DNA of 64,000 nucleotides. It comes from Congeria kusceri (Eukaryota; Mollusca; Bivalvia; Myida; Dreissenidae). Position numbers and translations under genes: made by a program. The first letter of the stretch is position 1. Each line of letters begins with the position of its first letter. The notes under the pieces are model-generated. The model ran no database searches. It saw nothing but the letters and a program-made list of their open reading frames with translations, and was not told where the DNA came from. Positions 22,690 through 35,758 of the stretch are shown here, piece by piece. The DNA lies in NCBI GenBank assembly GCA_027627225.1, contig CM051034.1, forward strand, positions 50,414,081-50,478,080, in the 5' to 3' direction.

Positions 22690-23530
22690 TTCTAAAAACT
22701 AAAACTGTAAAACCAGTCTTCAGTAACAAAGCTTCTAACATGAACAATATTACCAGACTGGTATTGCTAAATTCCCCTGACTGTGCTCCCAAAACCAGCC
22801 TGCAGTGTGTATTTCGAAGTTTATGAGGTCCTTTGGAGCCAAAGCTGCATTATGTGATGACCAGAGGTGTGTCCCATCAACCTTACCTAATTTACTATAG
22901 ACAGTTGGGACCAGGACCTGAAAGGGACCCCCCCCCCTGGCCTGAAACAATGCAGGGCCTTTATTCTGAACAAAGTTACTAGACTTCTCATGACTTCGAC
23001 TATCTTGCAGGCTAGGAGCCCAAAATCAGTCTTCAGTAACAATGCTTCTAATATGACCAATGTGACCAGACTGGTATACTCAATTTCTTACCACTTTCAC
23101 CTAGCACCATCTTTAATGACAATGATTCTTACTTGAACAATATTACCAGACTGGTATTACTCAATTCTCATGAGTGCCACTATCTTGAAGGCTATGACCC
23201 CAAACCAGTCTGCAACAATGGCTCTAATACAAGTGTCACATTTTGGGAGGTGCCCAACACTGGTAATTACACCAGATATCAAGATCATCTGGCCAACTCT
23301 CATAAGAAAATATTTTTCTAATCAGAAAATGCCATGCCTGTATTACTCAATTCTCATGAGTGCCACTATCTTGAAGGCTATGACCCCAAACCAGTCTGCA
23401 ACAATGGCTCTAATATGAGTGTCACATTTTTGGGAGGTGCCCAACACTGGTAATTACACCAGATATCAAGATCATCTGGCCAACTCTCATAAGAAAATAT
23501 TTTTCTAATCAGAAAATTCCATGCCTGTGC
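22690..23530. repeat. ~186-bp tandem repeat with older flanking units
   Basis: 'tattactcaattctcatgag' occurs at 23155 and 23341, 186 bases apart, and the two units are nearly identical. Diverged relatives ('gaccagactggtat.ctcaat', 'ccagtcttcagtaacaa.gc') extend back to about 22690. Confidence 0.8.
22810..22900 (+). repeat. Dispersed repeat, copy 1
   Basis: 'tatttcgaagtttatgaggt' then 'gctgcattatgtgatgacc' and 'gtgtgtcccatcaac' recur, diverged, on the minus strand at about 31940-32025 and in part on the plus strand at 28515-28570. Confidence 0.55.
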
Positions 23531-24479
23531 CAAATTTTCTAGAAGTATCTGGGTACACTCAGTACACTCATTACCGCCCCCATTTGGAGTGAAAACATCA
23601 GCCATTTTTTGTGAATACTAGAGCTAAACGAGATATTTCGATCATAAATTACTGCACACGAAAACAGAATTCATTAATTAGCTGACTTGGGATTTATTTA
23701 ATAAAATAGTCAATATCTTAATCATTATGATGGAAAACAAATGCTTTAGACAACAATACACTTGACAAAATGACATACACTAAGTCTTGATGCCTAAATC
23801 TACAACTACATTTCATGAGGTACACTTGACATGGAACAATGTTCTTTTAGCTTAACAAAGGAATCTGGGTCAATGGCGGCATGACCTTGGACTCCTCCAA
23901 GTTTCCCATGTCTCTGACCTGACCCCCTGGGAAGAAGAATTATATAAACTGACTTTAATATAGTAACACCCATCTTACCAGAACATTTACCTAGGTTTTC
24001 ATGGCCCAGGTGTCCAGAAACCTACATGCATACTTAATTAGGACACACAAACCTTCAAAGGCACCATAACTGCCATAACAATCAACAGCAGTTGGAAAAT
24101 GGAACCCTAGATCACTGAGGAAGATCAGAATGTGCTTTACCTCAAATAGCTGAATGAGCAGTTACTGTAATAAACATCTGTGAGTTTTCCTGGGAAAATT
24201 AATGTGCAATGATGTATGGAGATTTCATTGATGTCTTTCTGATTGATTGGATAAGGCCAGGCTCTTAACACAGTAATTGATTTATGATGTAAAAAATGGC
24301 TTTATGGCATTTGTCTTGTTAGCTAGTAATTGGCTTGTGAATTTTCAAATCTGAGTGGTGCCATGTTTCCAATAGGTACACCAGTCCTGTTGACAAATTA
24401 TAGTCCAGGGCTTTAAATTCAACAGGTCTGGAAAAACCATGGGCTCTAAGACTTAAGGAACAATGCCTCTGGTAAATGG
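23531..24479. other. Intron sequence without a supported feature
   Basis: A possible 9-bp exon between 'cattcag' and 'gtaaag' near 24145 is too short to support. Confidence 0.4.
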
Positions 24480-26857
24480 AAACAAGAGGGCCATGATGGC
24501 CCAAAGCGCTCACCTGAGAACTGGTACAGATGAAGACCATACTGTTGTGACAGGTTTGAAAATTAAGGTATCTGAACAATACGCAGAAGGGGATAGGATC
24601 AATTTTGATTTAAAACATCGGTTAGTGCAATGGGCTAACTTAAGTATGAGTTGGGTAGTGGATGTGCGCTTTTTTGCTGATGGTTCTCGAATCATTTTTC
24701 TCGATACTCTTACCTGACCCTTTTTCATTTGGTCATTGACAATTCTGGAAAATGCAGAAACAGTAGATTTTGATGTCTTTTTCGCAAACAGTTTTGGAGA
24801 ACTAGTTGCAATGCGATAATTGTGATGGCTGTGCTATAAGGTAAAGTTTTGCTTTTTCTTTGATAATTTTCTGTCCAATGATAATAAATGATGTTAATGC
24901 AGGCTCTGAAGACATCAATGTTGCATGTACAAATAACTGCATGCAAGTCTTGCAACTGTTGGAAATCAAATTTTTCAATCAATTTTTATGGTCATGCGCA
25001 AACTGTGTAAGTTTGGTCAACATTGAATCACAAATGGTGTGCAAGCCAATCCTTGATAACTCGTTGATGCTTTTTTCAAACACATGGGTCAATAACTCTG
25101 GTTTTTCTGGACCGATAATGCTTATATTCGACTTCGCCTGTAGTCTTACGTTCATAGACAAACTGTACACAATTGGTGAAGGTTGGATGAACAAAAGCTG
25201 TCAGAGGACAGCGTGCTCGACTATTTGTCAGTTGGTACATATTTTGGATAGTGAAAGGGGCATAAATTTGTTAAAATACTATATTTTTAAGTGAAGCCTT
25301 GTATGGTTTATAAAATGTTGGAACAAACACTTTAACCACAAAGTCTATGTAAAAAGTGGGCTAACTCTGTCAAAATACAAAACTGAGTTATGGGTAATGT
25401 TGCCCGTGATAATAGAGTTGATGACCAAAGGTTCGGTCCAGGTTTCAAGTGAATAACTTATGTAGTTTTGAAGTAACAAAACTTTGAATATAAACTTTAA
25501 CCAGAAAATCTATGCGAAAAAGGGGCATAACTCTGTCAAAATACAAAACATAGTTATGGGTAATGTTGCTCTTGATACTAGAGTTGATGACAAAGGTTAG
25601 TTCCAAGTTTAATGTGAATAACTTATGTAGTTTTGAAGTTACCAAACTTTTGAAACAAATATAAACTTTAAACAGAAAATCTAAGTGAAAAGGGGGCATA
25701 ACTCTGTCAAAATACAAAATAGAGTTATGGGTAATGTTTCCCCTAGTACTAGAGTTGATTATAAAGGTTAGTTCTAAGTTTCAAGTGAATAACTTGTGTA
25801 GTTTTGAAGTTACAAAACTTTTGAATATAAACTTTAACCAGAAAATCTATGTGAAAAAGGGACATAACTCTATCCAAAAAAAAAAAGAGTTATGGGGAAT
25901 GTTCACCCTGATACTGGAGTTGATGACAAAGGTACATTCAAAGTTTCAAGTGAATAGCTTATGTAGTTTTGAAGTTACAAAACTTTTGAATATAAACTTT
26001 AACCAGAAAATCTAAGTGAAAAAGGGGCATAACTCTGTCAAAATACAAAACAGAGTTATTGGGAATGTTGCCCCTAACACTGGAGTTGATGACAAGTAGG
26101 TATATTCCAAGTTTAAAGTGAATAACTTACGTAGTTTTGAAGTTACAAGACTTTTGAATAAAAGCTTTAACCAATTCAGACGTGGACGCGGTCGCGGACG
26201 CCGACGCCAGGGGTAGTAGGAAAGCTCACCTATTCTTCTAATAGTCGAGCTAAAAATGAAGTCTCTATCCTGAATACTGTCCATTTTTGCACATTTTTTT
26301 CACAAACAAAGGGCAATAACTTCTGGTCCGATCTTGATTATATTATACTTCAACTGTAATCTCATGATAAATGACAAACTGTGCAAGATTGGTGAAGATT
26401 GGATGAAAAATGAAGTCTCTATCTTGAAAAATGTCCATTTTTGAATATTTTTTAATAAACAAAGGGCAATAACTCTAGTGTTTGAAAACAATCTGGCCCA
26501 TTTTTGGCGTCTGCTGAGATATGATTGTCATTCACAAACTATGAAAGTTTGGTTAAGATTGAATGGAAAATAAATTCTATACATTGGAAAAAGTCATTTT
26601 TGCACTTTTTTTGCATGAAAAAGGGGCAATAACTCTGGTGTTACTGGTGTGATCTGACCCAATAACAATCCCATCCGAGATTTTATGGTCATACTGAAAC
26701 TGTGCAAGTTAGGTCAAGATTGAATAAAAAATGTAGTCTTTATCGTGAAAACGGACCAAATTGTTGACAGCATATGGACGACGGACGATTGACGCCGCCG
26801 GAGAGGTCCCCTATACCAATAGCTCACAGAGCACTTCGTGCTTAGGTGAGCTAAAAA
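24480..26857. mobile_element. Tandem-core element copy 2
   Basis: It starts 'aacaagagggccatgatggc' and shares ~530 bp of left flank with copy 1 at 12915. The core differs: five ~170-bp units ('gcataactctgtcaaaatac' near 25347, 25522, 25693, 25858, 26025), a 'gacgcggtcgcggacgccga' tail, then three ~160-bp 'gggcaataactct' units. It ends 'gacggacgattgacgccgcc' and 'gcttaggtgagctaaaaa', as copy 1 does. Confidence 0.78.
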
Positions 26858-27205
26858 TGTAATGTCAAATGTTAAGTAAAAATCTAAGTGTAATGTCAAA
26901 TACAAGGGCAAAAATCTACAGGTAATGTCAAATGTTGAGGCCAATAATCTACAGGTAATGTCAAATGTTGAGGCAAAACTCTATCATAATGTCAAATGTA
27001 CAGGGAAAAACTCTAAAGGTTATGTCAAATGTTGCAGCAAAAATGTATAGATAATGTCAATACAAGGGCCAAAATCTACCAGTAATGTCAAATATAGAGG
27101 CAAAAATTGTGTGACCAGTAATGTCAAATATAGAGGCACAACTCTACATAATATGTCAAATGTACAGGCAAAATCTACAGATAATGTTAAAAGTAAAGGT
27201 GTTGA
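26858..27205. repeat. ~33-bp tandem array, about ten units
   Basis: Degenerate units of 'gtaatgtcaaatgttgaggc' plus 'aaaaatctacag' recur every 30-35 bp. The array follows directly on the end of tandem-core copy 2. Confidence 0.85.
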
Positions 27206-27454
27206 TTAATTGATGGGAGACAATGCAAATTGGGCAGTGATATTAAGACACAAAAGCTTTCAAATGTCATTTAAATCATGTAAACATTCTATCACAAATA
27301 AAAGTCCAAGAACTGATAAAGAAAGTTATGACGAATACAAGAACTGAATATCCTTGGCAATACCTAAAGATGGGTTAATAATTCTTTTTTCAAACTACAA
27401 ACAATTTGTATTTATTCATTTTCATATTACATTTTCACACATTATAATTATGTG

Positions 27455-27890
27455 GTTGCTATCAATAAACACAGGCTTAACAACACTGTACATATCTTCA
27501 TCTCTGAAAATGTTTCTACCGAGCCTTTAGCTGCTATCAATAACTATAGACAGGCTACAACACTGTACATTATCTTCATCTTGTTTCAACTAAGCCTTTA
27601 GCTGCTATCAAAACCGGTAAGTATAGACAGGCTCAAAAACAGTACATTATCTTCATCTCTGAAAATGTATCTTCAAAGCCTTTAGCTGCTATCAATAACT
27701 ATAGACAGGCTACAACACTGTACATATCTTCATCTTGTTTCAATCAAGCCGTTAGCTGCTATCAATAACTATAGACAGGCTACAACACTGTACATTATCG
27801 TCATCATGTTTCAGCTAAGCCTTTAGATGCTATCAATAACTATAGACAGGCTTCAACACTGTACATTATCTTCATCATGTTTCAACCAAC
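27455..27890. repeat. ~65-75-bp tandem array, six units
   Basis: 'gctgctatcaataactatag' followed by 'acaggct.caacactgtacat' recurs near 27455, 27530, 27600, 27685, 27755 and 27828. Confidence 0.85.
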
Positions 27891-29307
27891 CAATTCAAAT
27901 GGAACCATCCTGCATCAACCCCACCTGTTGTTTGCCCTATCACATTTATCTACATTATTTCCCCATCTAACCAATGACCATCAGCCTTCATGGTACAACA
28001 TTCCTGTGTCTAATAAATATTGATACACCATCGGGTGCCTGATGCAGATAGCCCAAGATACATCAGGTATTTGGTATGTACCTACATAACAAATACTTTC
28101 AGTCAGAATAGGTGATCTCAGGATAAACGTTTTGGGTGTAAACAGGACAGGGTTTTACAGCTGCTACAATGCAGACTGGGAAAATGACAAAAATGACAAA
28201 AATTGTTTGAAATCTAGTAAATTAATATATTTTTTTAGATACAAATGACTGAAAAAAACATTACAGACACATAAATAAAAGTGTCAAACACACTATGGTC
28301 ATTACAACTAACTGTTATTTATGTCTTATCATCTGTGAAGTAGCAGCTTTACCAATGAAGCTGAGCCTTCAGTGCCAAATTGGTATGGGTGTAATAGCAT
28401 ACCATGTGACATTATGTCACAATATGATTCCAATGGTTTAGTTCTTGATTAATTCCAATACTGTACGGTAGGTGTGTGTCTGGGTATATTTCCAAGTTTA
28501 CCAGATCTGTCAACACCGAAGCTGCATTATGTGAGGACCTGGGGTGTGTCCCATCACCCCAAGTTTACTTTTTGAGACACATAGAAACCATATCGAATTT
28601 CGAAACCATAGCTGCAATTCTCACCTATTTGTAATATATTTTTAATTTTCTGGTGTGGCCTTGTGCTATGGAGGGGGCGGGGGAAACAGAATACCGGGAT
28701 GAAACCCAAATGATCCCATTAGTGACCAGCAACCAAACCCACATGTGCCAGAACATTCAATAGAACCCCGATCACTACGCTAGGCTAGCTGGACATCAGG
28801 TGTATAGATAAATCAATATTTATTTATCTTGAGAATCTACATTAAAATAATGTCTGCTTCAAAAAATGAAATTATTTAACATGTTTTAAAGTGGAGTGAT
28901 TAAATGAACATTTCTATAAGAAATGTTTTGACTTTTTGTACTACCAGACAATTTCATTAAATTAAAGCATAGATGTTAGCAATCAACTACAATTGAAGGT
29001 CTCTTTCAACATTATAATGTGAAATGGAAACAATTATATTTGTCATGTTTTTGTTACATTTTGATGTAAATTTGAATATTGAAAGTTGATGTAATGAGTG
29101 GAGATGTAACAACCGCATTACAGATATGATAATAAAACTTGTATATTCTGTCTGAACCAAAGTTCTATACAAAAAAAAGTATGCATTCCTACTAAACCTG
29201 ATGTCGTTATCCTAGTAATTGATTGCAAATCTTGGATTATAAATCGTCTGAACTTGCATTCCATTTGTTGACAGCACACAACTATGCAAAGTTTAAATGT
29301 TAATGCA
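27891..29307. other. Intron sequence; one dispersed-repeat fragment
   Basis: 28515-28570 ('gctgcattatgtgaggacct', 'gtgtgtcccatcacccca') is related to 22810-22900. 28660-28800 has a diverged tRNA-like B-box on the minus strand. No exon. Confidence 0.4.
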
Positions 29308-29482
29308 CATAGCCTGGATTAATAAGGTTCAAACAGTGAATATTCAATACAAATAAAGATTTAAAAAAATAGCCTGGATTTATGAGGTTCTAACAACAGT
29401 GTATATTCAAATACAAATAAAGATAAAAAATAGCCTAGATTTATGAGGTTCTAACAGTGTATATTCAAATACAAATAAAGAT
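29308..29482. repeat. ~60-bp tandem repeat, three units
   Basis: 'agcctggattta.gaggttc' plus 'atattcaaatacaaataaag' occurs three times. Confidence 0.82.
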
Positions 29483-30373
29483 AAGTCCTGAAAATAATTT
29501 AAATGGTTTGAACATATTTATTTAAGCTTGACCCTGTCAAAAGCCTCAAAAGCCAAATGCTCATCAAGAAACCTCAACCACGCTTTTGGAATAATACAAT
29601 GAGCCCATGACTATGGAAGTTTTACATTTCAAAGTTTTAACTTAAAATACTGGCCAATGAAATTCAAGGTTATTATGTAACAAGCCTTTTCATTGGTCTG
29701 AGTTACAATTATCTGTTAAGACTAAATTAAGTGCAATGCAGACGCTAATTGTTAACTACTGCAACTGCAGGTATTAAACTCTTTAACAACAACCTCTCAT
29801 CAATTATAAAGCCATTAATTGATATTTCTTAACACAATTCAATTTTGTTAGACAAATGCAGTCAAATACTGGAATATCATAATAATTTATTATATTTTTG
29901 TTCAGGTTGGAGAGAAAATCATTTCAAGATTTTACAGTCATTTTTTTTCAACCAAAATAAAACCTATATTTGGCTGCAAACTTCTGAGTGCAACAATATT
30001 TGTCTTTCATTCACTGCAGCATTGATCATTGACACCACATGATAGATTACCCGTCAGGCTTTAACAATCAAGCAAAACAACAGGCGAGCCATTCATTCAG
30101 CCATTTATACCCCAAGCAATCAAGCCTCTATTTCCAGCCATAGCCCCCCTCCCACAATGTAGGCCTGACAATAAGCCATGAAAATTATACATAACTCTAT
30201 CCATATTTAATGATAAAATTCTCCGCTAATGCATGTTTCCCATCATACAACAGACACAGGTATGCATATTACATGGAAACACATGCCAGTTACATAAAAC
30301 ATCCATTCAAGAGATCAGCATGTACCAGCCTTATATATGAGAGTCTGTTGAGCCAACATTAAAATAAACTTTG
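29483..30373. other. AT-rich intron without recognised features
   Basis: No splice-bounded open segment or paired repeat was found. Confidence 0.4.
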
Positions 30374-30668
30374 TTTGCCATTGCCTACCTACCCGACAAA
30401 AAGGTCCCGACTCAAAAGTTTTTTCTTCGTTAAATCAAAGCAGGTTTTTTTTTTAAATTCTTAATATTCTATTTTTTCCTTGGGTTAAATAAAAGCTCAC
30501 TCGTCTTTCATTTCGGTCGTTTTCAAACTTGATTATATTATCGAAAGCAATGTCTGTGTTATATGCTATATTTTGAATGGATTATTCATAAATTTGCTGT
30601 AAATTTTTTTTATATATTTTTGCCTACCTACCTACCCGTTACCAGCAACCTTGGATAGGCAATGGCAA
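30374..30668. mobile_element. Short TIR element 'gccattgcctacc'
   Basis: 'tttgccattgcctacctacc' at the left pairs with the right end 'ttggataggcaatggcaaac'. Interior 'cctacctacccg' motifs resemble (in reverse) the 'gttaggtagggtcggg' of the element at 42355-42562. Confidence 0.5.
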
Positions 30669-31685
30669 CAAACAATAATTTAAGGTTGGCCTTGCATAAA
30701 CTGAAGATTGAAGGAATTGCTCACTCTACTTTGTATAACCAGCTGTTTCATATTTTAGCAGGAATCTTTTCATCAAGTAGTCAAGCATCAACAACCCTAT
30801 GACAAATATGGAAGGGTATATCCGCCAGTACATTCATGCTTCTAAATGACAATTAAATGTTGCAAAATTACAATTGCATGCTGCTGAATTACAATTGCAT
30901 GTTCCTAATGACAATTACATGTTGCTAAATGATAATTGCTTATTCCACTGTGTCATTCGTTACAAATTAACTGCAACTTCCATGCGAGCTAGTGCTTCTT
31001 TCTATCGGTTAATTAAATTAAATCACATATTCTTGCGTGTAAATGACAAATGCATCCTCTCTGTGTCATCTTTAAGTGTTTTTGCGAACAAGTTCATATT
31101 GCTTTGTACATTTTACTATGTGAATTTGATTAAACCTAGTAATGATAGTTTAGGCATTAAACGATTGAAAGTTTAGCAAGGCGAAAGCAGCAAGCACTTA
31201 GCAACAAGAAGTTACTCAAATGCGACTTGACAATTTGTAATATGCCATTCATATGTAACCGGGAACCAGAAATCCCGGCCGTGTCCGTAAAATCGCTGGG
31301 AGATATCTAACTCACAGCTACTTTTGAGTAGTTAAGCTCCTGGCTATTTTGGTCGAAAAAAGGTCCCGTTGTTCGTACCGCCTCTGCGAATCAGTAAATG
31401 GCCGAGGAAAGCTAGTCTTAGTGAGCACAAGCATGGCGATGTTGAGCTAATACCTTTGTCTGTCAGTACTTTCGTCCGTTCGTCCGGGTGCCTGTCTGTC
31501 ACAAAGCATGTCGTATCTTTTTCCTTAAACCGTTTTTAAGGAATTAATCGAAAAAAGAGTTTTGTGTTTAGTGTATCAGTCCTGACGGTTTGCGCATTAA
31601 CTGTCTGCCCGACCGTCTGTCTGTACGGATGACTTTTAGACATACAACGTATCCGTCCTACAACTTCTGAATAGCTTGAAACACT

Positions 31686-31885
31686 GTCCGGTTAGCTCAG
31701 TGGTTGGTAGACTCGCTTTTCATTTAGGCGGTCCGGGTTCATTCCCTACTCGGCGCATGTGAGTATGATTGGTGGTTAACATACCGGATAGCTGGAGTTT
31801 CCTCTTGCACTGCACCCTGCACTGTGTACTGACCGCCCCCTCCCTCCAAACAGCACAACACCACACCAGAATAAAAAAAAAAATA
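31686..31885 (+). mobile_element. tRNA-derived SINE family C with poly(A) tail
   Basis: The head 'ggttagctcagtggttggta' (A box) and 'gtccgggttcattccctact' (B box) are tRNA-like. The body runs about 120 bp and ends 'aataaaaaaaaaaatacaac'. I see no clear target duplication. Confidence 0.75.
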
Positions 31886-31939
31886 CAACAGAAACAGTTA
31901 TGATTCAAAATTCGTCCCAACTTGTGATGAGTTTAAAAG

Positions 31940-32025
31940 TAAATTAGGCAGGGGTGCTGGTACACATCCCGGGTCCCCACGAAATGCAGTGCGCGGAGGG
32001 ACCTCATAAACTACGAAATACGCAC
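31940..32025 (-). repeat. Dispersed repeat, copy 3
   Basis: The minus strand reads 'tatttcgtagtttatgaggt', then 'cactgcatttcgtgggg' and 'gggatgtgtaccagc', aligning with 22810-22900. Confidence 0.5.
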
Positions 32026-32030
32026 ATTCA

Positions 32031-32110
32031 ACACACACACACGCACGCACGCATGCACGCACGCACGCGCACACATACACACACATACACATCAACACAT
32101 GTGTCCGAGT
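32031..32110. repeat. (CA)n/(GCAC)n microsatellite
   Basis: 'acacacacacgcacgcacgc' and following repeats, ending 'cacatacacatcaacacatg'. Confidence 0.92.
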
Positions 32111-32936
32111 GTCCGTCCGCCCGTCTGTCAATGCATGTGTATACATATATATGCATATCTACTGCTTGGGTTACTCATGAATATTTTATGAAATTGATAA
32201 TAGAAATCCACAACAACATTAAATCGCTATTTTTCGTTTCTATGTCGTATTTTGTTTATTATTTCATGTTTGTACTGTAATTAAAATTCTTTGTTGAAAA
32301 AAATATTCTTAACGATTACATTTTACACAAAGTGCACGTTCAACAGAACTAGATTGGAGTGCAAAATTGTTATTCTGACAAAAGCAGTCTACAATATCAT
32401 CTCCGGAAACTATCGAACATCTGAATTTTCTGTCAAGAGTTGTCTCCCGTATATAGTAATTTGCGCTAGAAAGTCAAATTCTTATTGGTTTCCTGTAATG
32501 TTATAATGCATTAACATGCTTAGCAAAATCCACTAGTTAGTTAATCGCTTGTGACAATCAGCAACAACAAAGTAAATGAGCATAATAATGCATAAAGGAA
32601 TAGTATGAATAAACATTTCAATACTGCAGTAGGCAAACACAAAGGCTGAAAGCACTTGTCACTGACATGCAAGAAGCAAGAATTTGGCATTAAGAAGCAT
32701 GCAGTTACCACGTAGCAGAACGCATATGCATGTAAATAACATAACAATGTCATTAACTGGCGGATATGTATGTCGCTCCATTACGAATATCATAATGTAA
32801 TAGGAAGTTGTCATTTAGCAACGTGCAATTGTTATTAGCAACACGCAATTGTCATTTAGCAATATGCAATTGTCATTTAGCAACATGCAATTGTCATTTA
32901 GTAACATGCATATAGTGGCGGATATACCCTTCCATA

Positions 32937-33569
32937 GACAAACAGCAACAATACCAACAACAGAGAAGTGAAAAATGGGCTGATCAACATTCACGTTCTT
33001 TCACATTTCACAAATTATTACTGATTCAAAGTCCCAAAACCGAAACCATTCATCCAAATATATTTTAGCGACAGAGCCATTGCTGGCTTATGTGCAATTC
33101 AGAGGAAATACTTCTAAAGCATAAAACCAAAGCTGCAAGAAAGCAGAAGCAGAATCTGTTGAAGCAGTGTATTTGACAAAAAACAGAAGCTGATGAATGA
33201 AAGCACAGCCATCCCCCTCCCACGTCTTGCCAAGCCAACAAATCTCTTTAAAATTTGCGCTTTATTACAGACACTGATTTCATAATAGTGCACTTAATAA
33301 TCGATGCACAATCAGTTTAAATGTTACATTATGACATGCATTCCAGTTTAAGTTTGCAAATGTGGTGGATTATTTCTAAAACAGTGACAATTACCATGAT
33401 TACATAAGACTAAAGCTTCACCAAAAGCACACCTCTAAACTCTACAAATCTGGGTGAAAACTGAATTCAGAATAAAGTTACTTAATCAGCTACAATTACC
33501 AGCATCTAAACCAGAAAGTAAAACAAAAGAATATAAAATTGCTCTGGTCACAGAAACAAAACGAGGAGG
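32937..33569. other. Intron sequence without recognised features
   Basis: No exon or repeat is seen. Confidence 0.4.
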
Positions 33570-33815
33570 TGAAGTGGAAGGGGTCAAGTACTGTGACCTC
33601 GGTAACTGTAGTAACTGTCTAAGCAACAAAATCAGGAAGTGATGAATTGGGTGAGTTCAAGGTCACTGACCTTGGTTACCATAGTAACTGACCAAGCAAA
33701 AAATTGGGTCTATGACCTTGAAAACCCTTTTAAAGGTCCAAGCAACAAAATCCAGAAGTGATCAATTGGGAGGGGTCAAGGTCACTGACCTTGATTACCA
33801 CAGTAACTGACCTGT
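33570..33815. repeat. Three ~100-bp units with palindromic AGGTCA half-sites
   Basis: Units carry 'ggtcaaggtcactgacctt' (or a decayed form), 'ggttaccatagtaactg' and 'aagcaacaaaatcaggaagt'. AGGTCACTGACCT is exact at 33660-33672 and 33779-33791: two nuclear-receptor half-sites inverted with a 1-base spacer. Confidence 0.75.
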
Positions 33816-34516
33816 ACATGGTTAGTAGAGTGCCAGAATCGCCCAGGTAGGCACATGCCGGCGAAGGTTGTAATCCGACACTGTTGCCGCGGTAACACAA
33901 ACACATGCATTTTGTTAGTAGCCAAAGTGAAAACTTGTTTAATATGTCATTATGTGTTGATAGATATGTAATAAGACTAAGTAAAATGAAGTCATTTATG
34001 AAGTTAAACAAAACAGACATGAGGATGCACAAATGGAGAACACAAATGGAGAACTGACTTGTTCAGTATTCTATCACGGCACCCGGCTAGTTTTCTATAG
34101 ATAAAGAAGGGAATCAACCATGGGTTATTCTGCAACAAATTATGGGCGGAGCCTAATGTTTTAAAAATAGTTCAGAAAATTCGAAGAAATTGTACCATAA
34201 AATACACGTGCTTAAACGCATGATAACAAAATTGTGACAAACAACTCATTTCTGCATTATGTGTCGCAATAAAACCACATGTTCACTGTATTTAAGTATG
34301 ACATCACATTGGTTCTTTGATTTTCATCAATGAAACTGATGTCATTCACTCAGTGTTTATCAATGGAGCTGACGTCATATTGCATTGTTTACGATTTATT
34401 GACGTCAATCAAACGCATGCGTGAATGTACTTCGTGGAAAATGGGCGGAGTGTTGATAAATAAAGTTCTCATCCTTTAAGTACAGACGCATTATATACAA
34501 GATCGTGTTAGAATCA
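33816..34516. other. Intron sequence without recognised features
   Basis: 'attatgggcggagcctaatg' near 34138 resembles 'cataatgaggcggagcctga' near 38907, a short shared fragment. Nothing else is supported. Confidence 0.35.
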
Positions 34517-34670
34517 AAATAATTCACGGGTTAGCATTGGTTATTGTGATAATAACCAACGGTTTGTCGTTCCGATGCTTGTTATCAAACCACGAGGACG
34601 ATTCCTACGCATCGGAACTCCAAACCTTTGGTTATTATCTCAATAACCAACACTAACCCGTCAATTATTT
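34517..34670. mobile_element. 154-bp palindromic element with ~40-bp arms
   Basis: Left 'aaataattcacgggttagca' matches the reverse complement of the right end, 'aaataattgacgggttagtg', continuing through 'ttggttattg.gataataacc'. A nested inner hairpin 'gttccgatgc' / 'gcatcggaac' forms the loop. A fragment of the core recurs near 210-245. Confidence 0.78.
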
Positions 34671-35758
34671 CTTAATTATATAACAGAAATTTACAACTAT
34701 TCTAATTAAATTTTTAAAGTATCATAATATGAATTACAAAATGAACAGTTCCACATTAAGAACTGTAAGCAAATAAATACTATATTGTTGGTTGTTTCAG
34801 CAAACTAAAGTCTATGTTGTTTTTCTATGACTTTGGTGTTTTGTATATTGTAGATGCAACTGGGGTTACAAAATACATTTATAGTGAAAATGGCATTCTG
34901 TTTCTATTTGTAAGGCAAATGGAGATTACTAAATTTTACTTCAACTTTATTGTTCATATTTGTCAACTGCCATTACATGGTTACTTTTTTGTTTGCATTT
35001 ATTTTTATTACATGTTTTCATTGCATTTTTGGGGGTATTTCGGGCATGTTATTCACTTTTTTTACTCAAGTAAATAAAAAAGTTGCGTACATGTTTAAAA
35101 GATTGTTTGTATAGTAAAATAACAATTTTACCCCAAAAAGCAATAAGTCTATTTATGTGCATATTGATATTTTACAGTAAACCAAATTTCTTAAGGTATA
35201 TGTTAATTGTTTTTGCAATATGCTACCCTGATACACATATTAAGTATGAATTACAGTAGTTCAATTGAAAGGCAGTTCATATAATTGTTATAATCAAATG
35301 CTTGTGAGTAGTACAACTTATTTCAGACAGGAAGATGAGCAACTGTTTTAAAAATTTTTAAGCCACTTAGTTGACATAGGCACAGACATAGTTACAGAAA
35401 ATGTGATATACACAATATACACACTAAACAATTGGTGAACAACAACAGAAACTGATAATGCATCACTTTAGTACAGAGTACAACAGTAAGTTAAAGAAAG
35501 AAATTAAACAAAAACAATGGAAAAAGATGTAGTAGTGAATATCAAACATTTAAAAGAAAGTACTTTATAGATCAGGGATGTTACGGAATATGATGTTGAT
35601 GATGAGGACAATTTGTTGATAAATCTTTGATTTATTTGCAAAAAAAAGAGAGATTTGTTTATTTTAATTTAAAGTAGCGTAAATCTTAAAGCATGCAATG
35701 GAAGTGTAATTAATAAACAAGAAGTCAGTATCAGCAATATTTTTAAATCGAAACCTAC
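34671..35758. other. AT-rich intron downstream of exon C
   Basis: No other exon is supported here. Confidence 0.4.

Larger units (their letters stand above)
30809..32934. mobile_element. Large inverted-repeat element, 2.1 kb, with 21-bp subterminal repeats
   Basis: Left end 'tggaagggtatatccgccag' and right end (reverse complement) 'tggaagggtatatccgccac' are flanked by TA (30807-30808 and 32935-32936). Next to each end sit tandem ~21-bp units, 'gcatgttgctaaatgacaat' on the left and the inverse 'attgtcatttagcaacatgc' five times on the right (32811-32900). The interior holds a SINE (31686-31885), a dispersed repeat and a CA/GCAC microsatellite. A 100-codon plus frame at 30874-31176 starts inside the repeats and looks accidental. 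Confidence 0.78.

Noticed and set aside
24860..25294. 144-codon plus-strand frame
   Set aside because: It lies within the tandem-core element; the homologous copy at 14130-14290 does not keep the frame open.
31898..32280. Open frames on both strands over the CA/GCAC microsatellite
   Set aside because: Low-complexity repeat translation with no exon signals.
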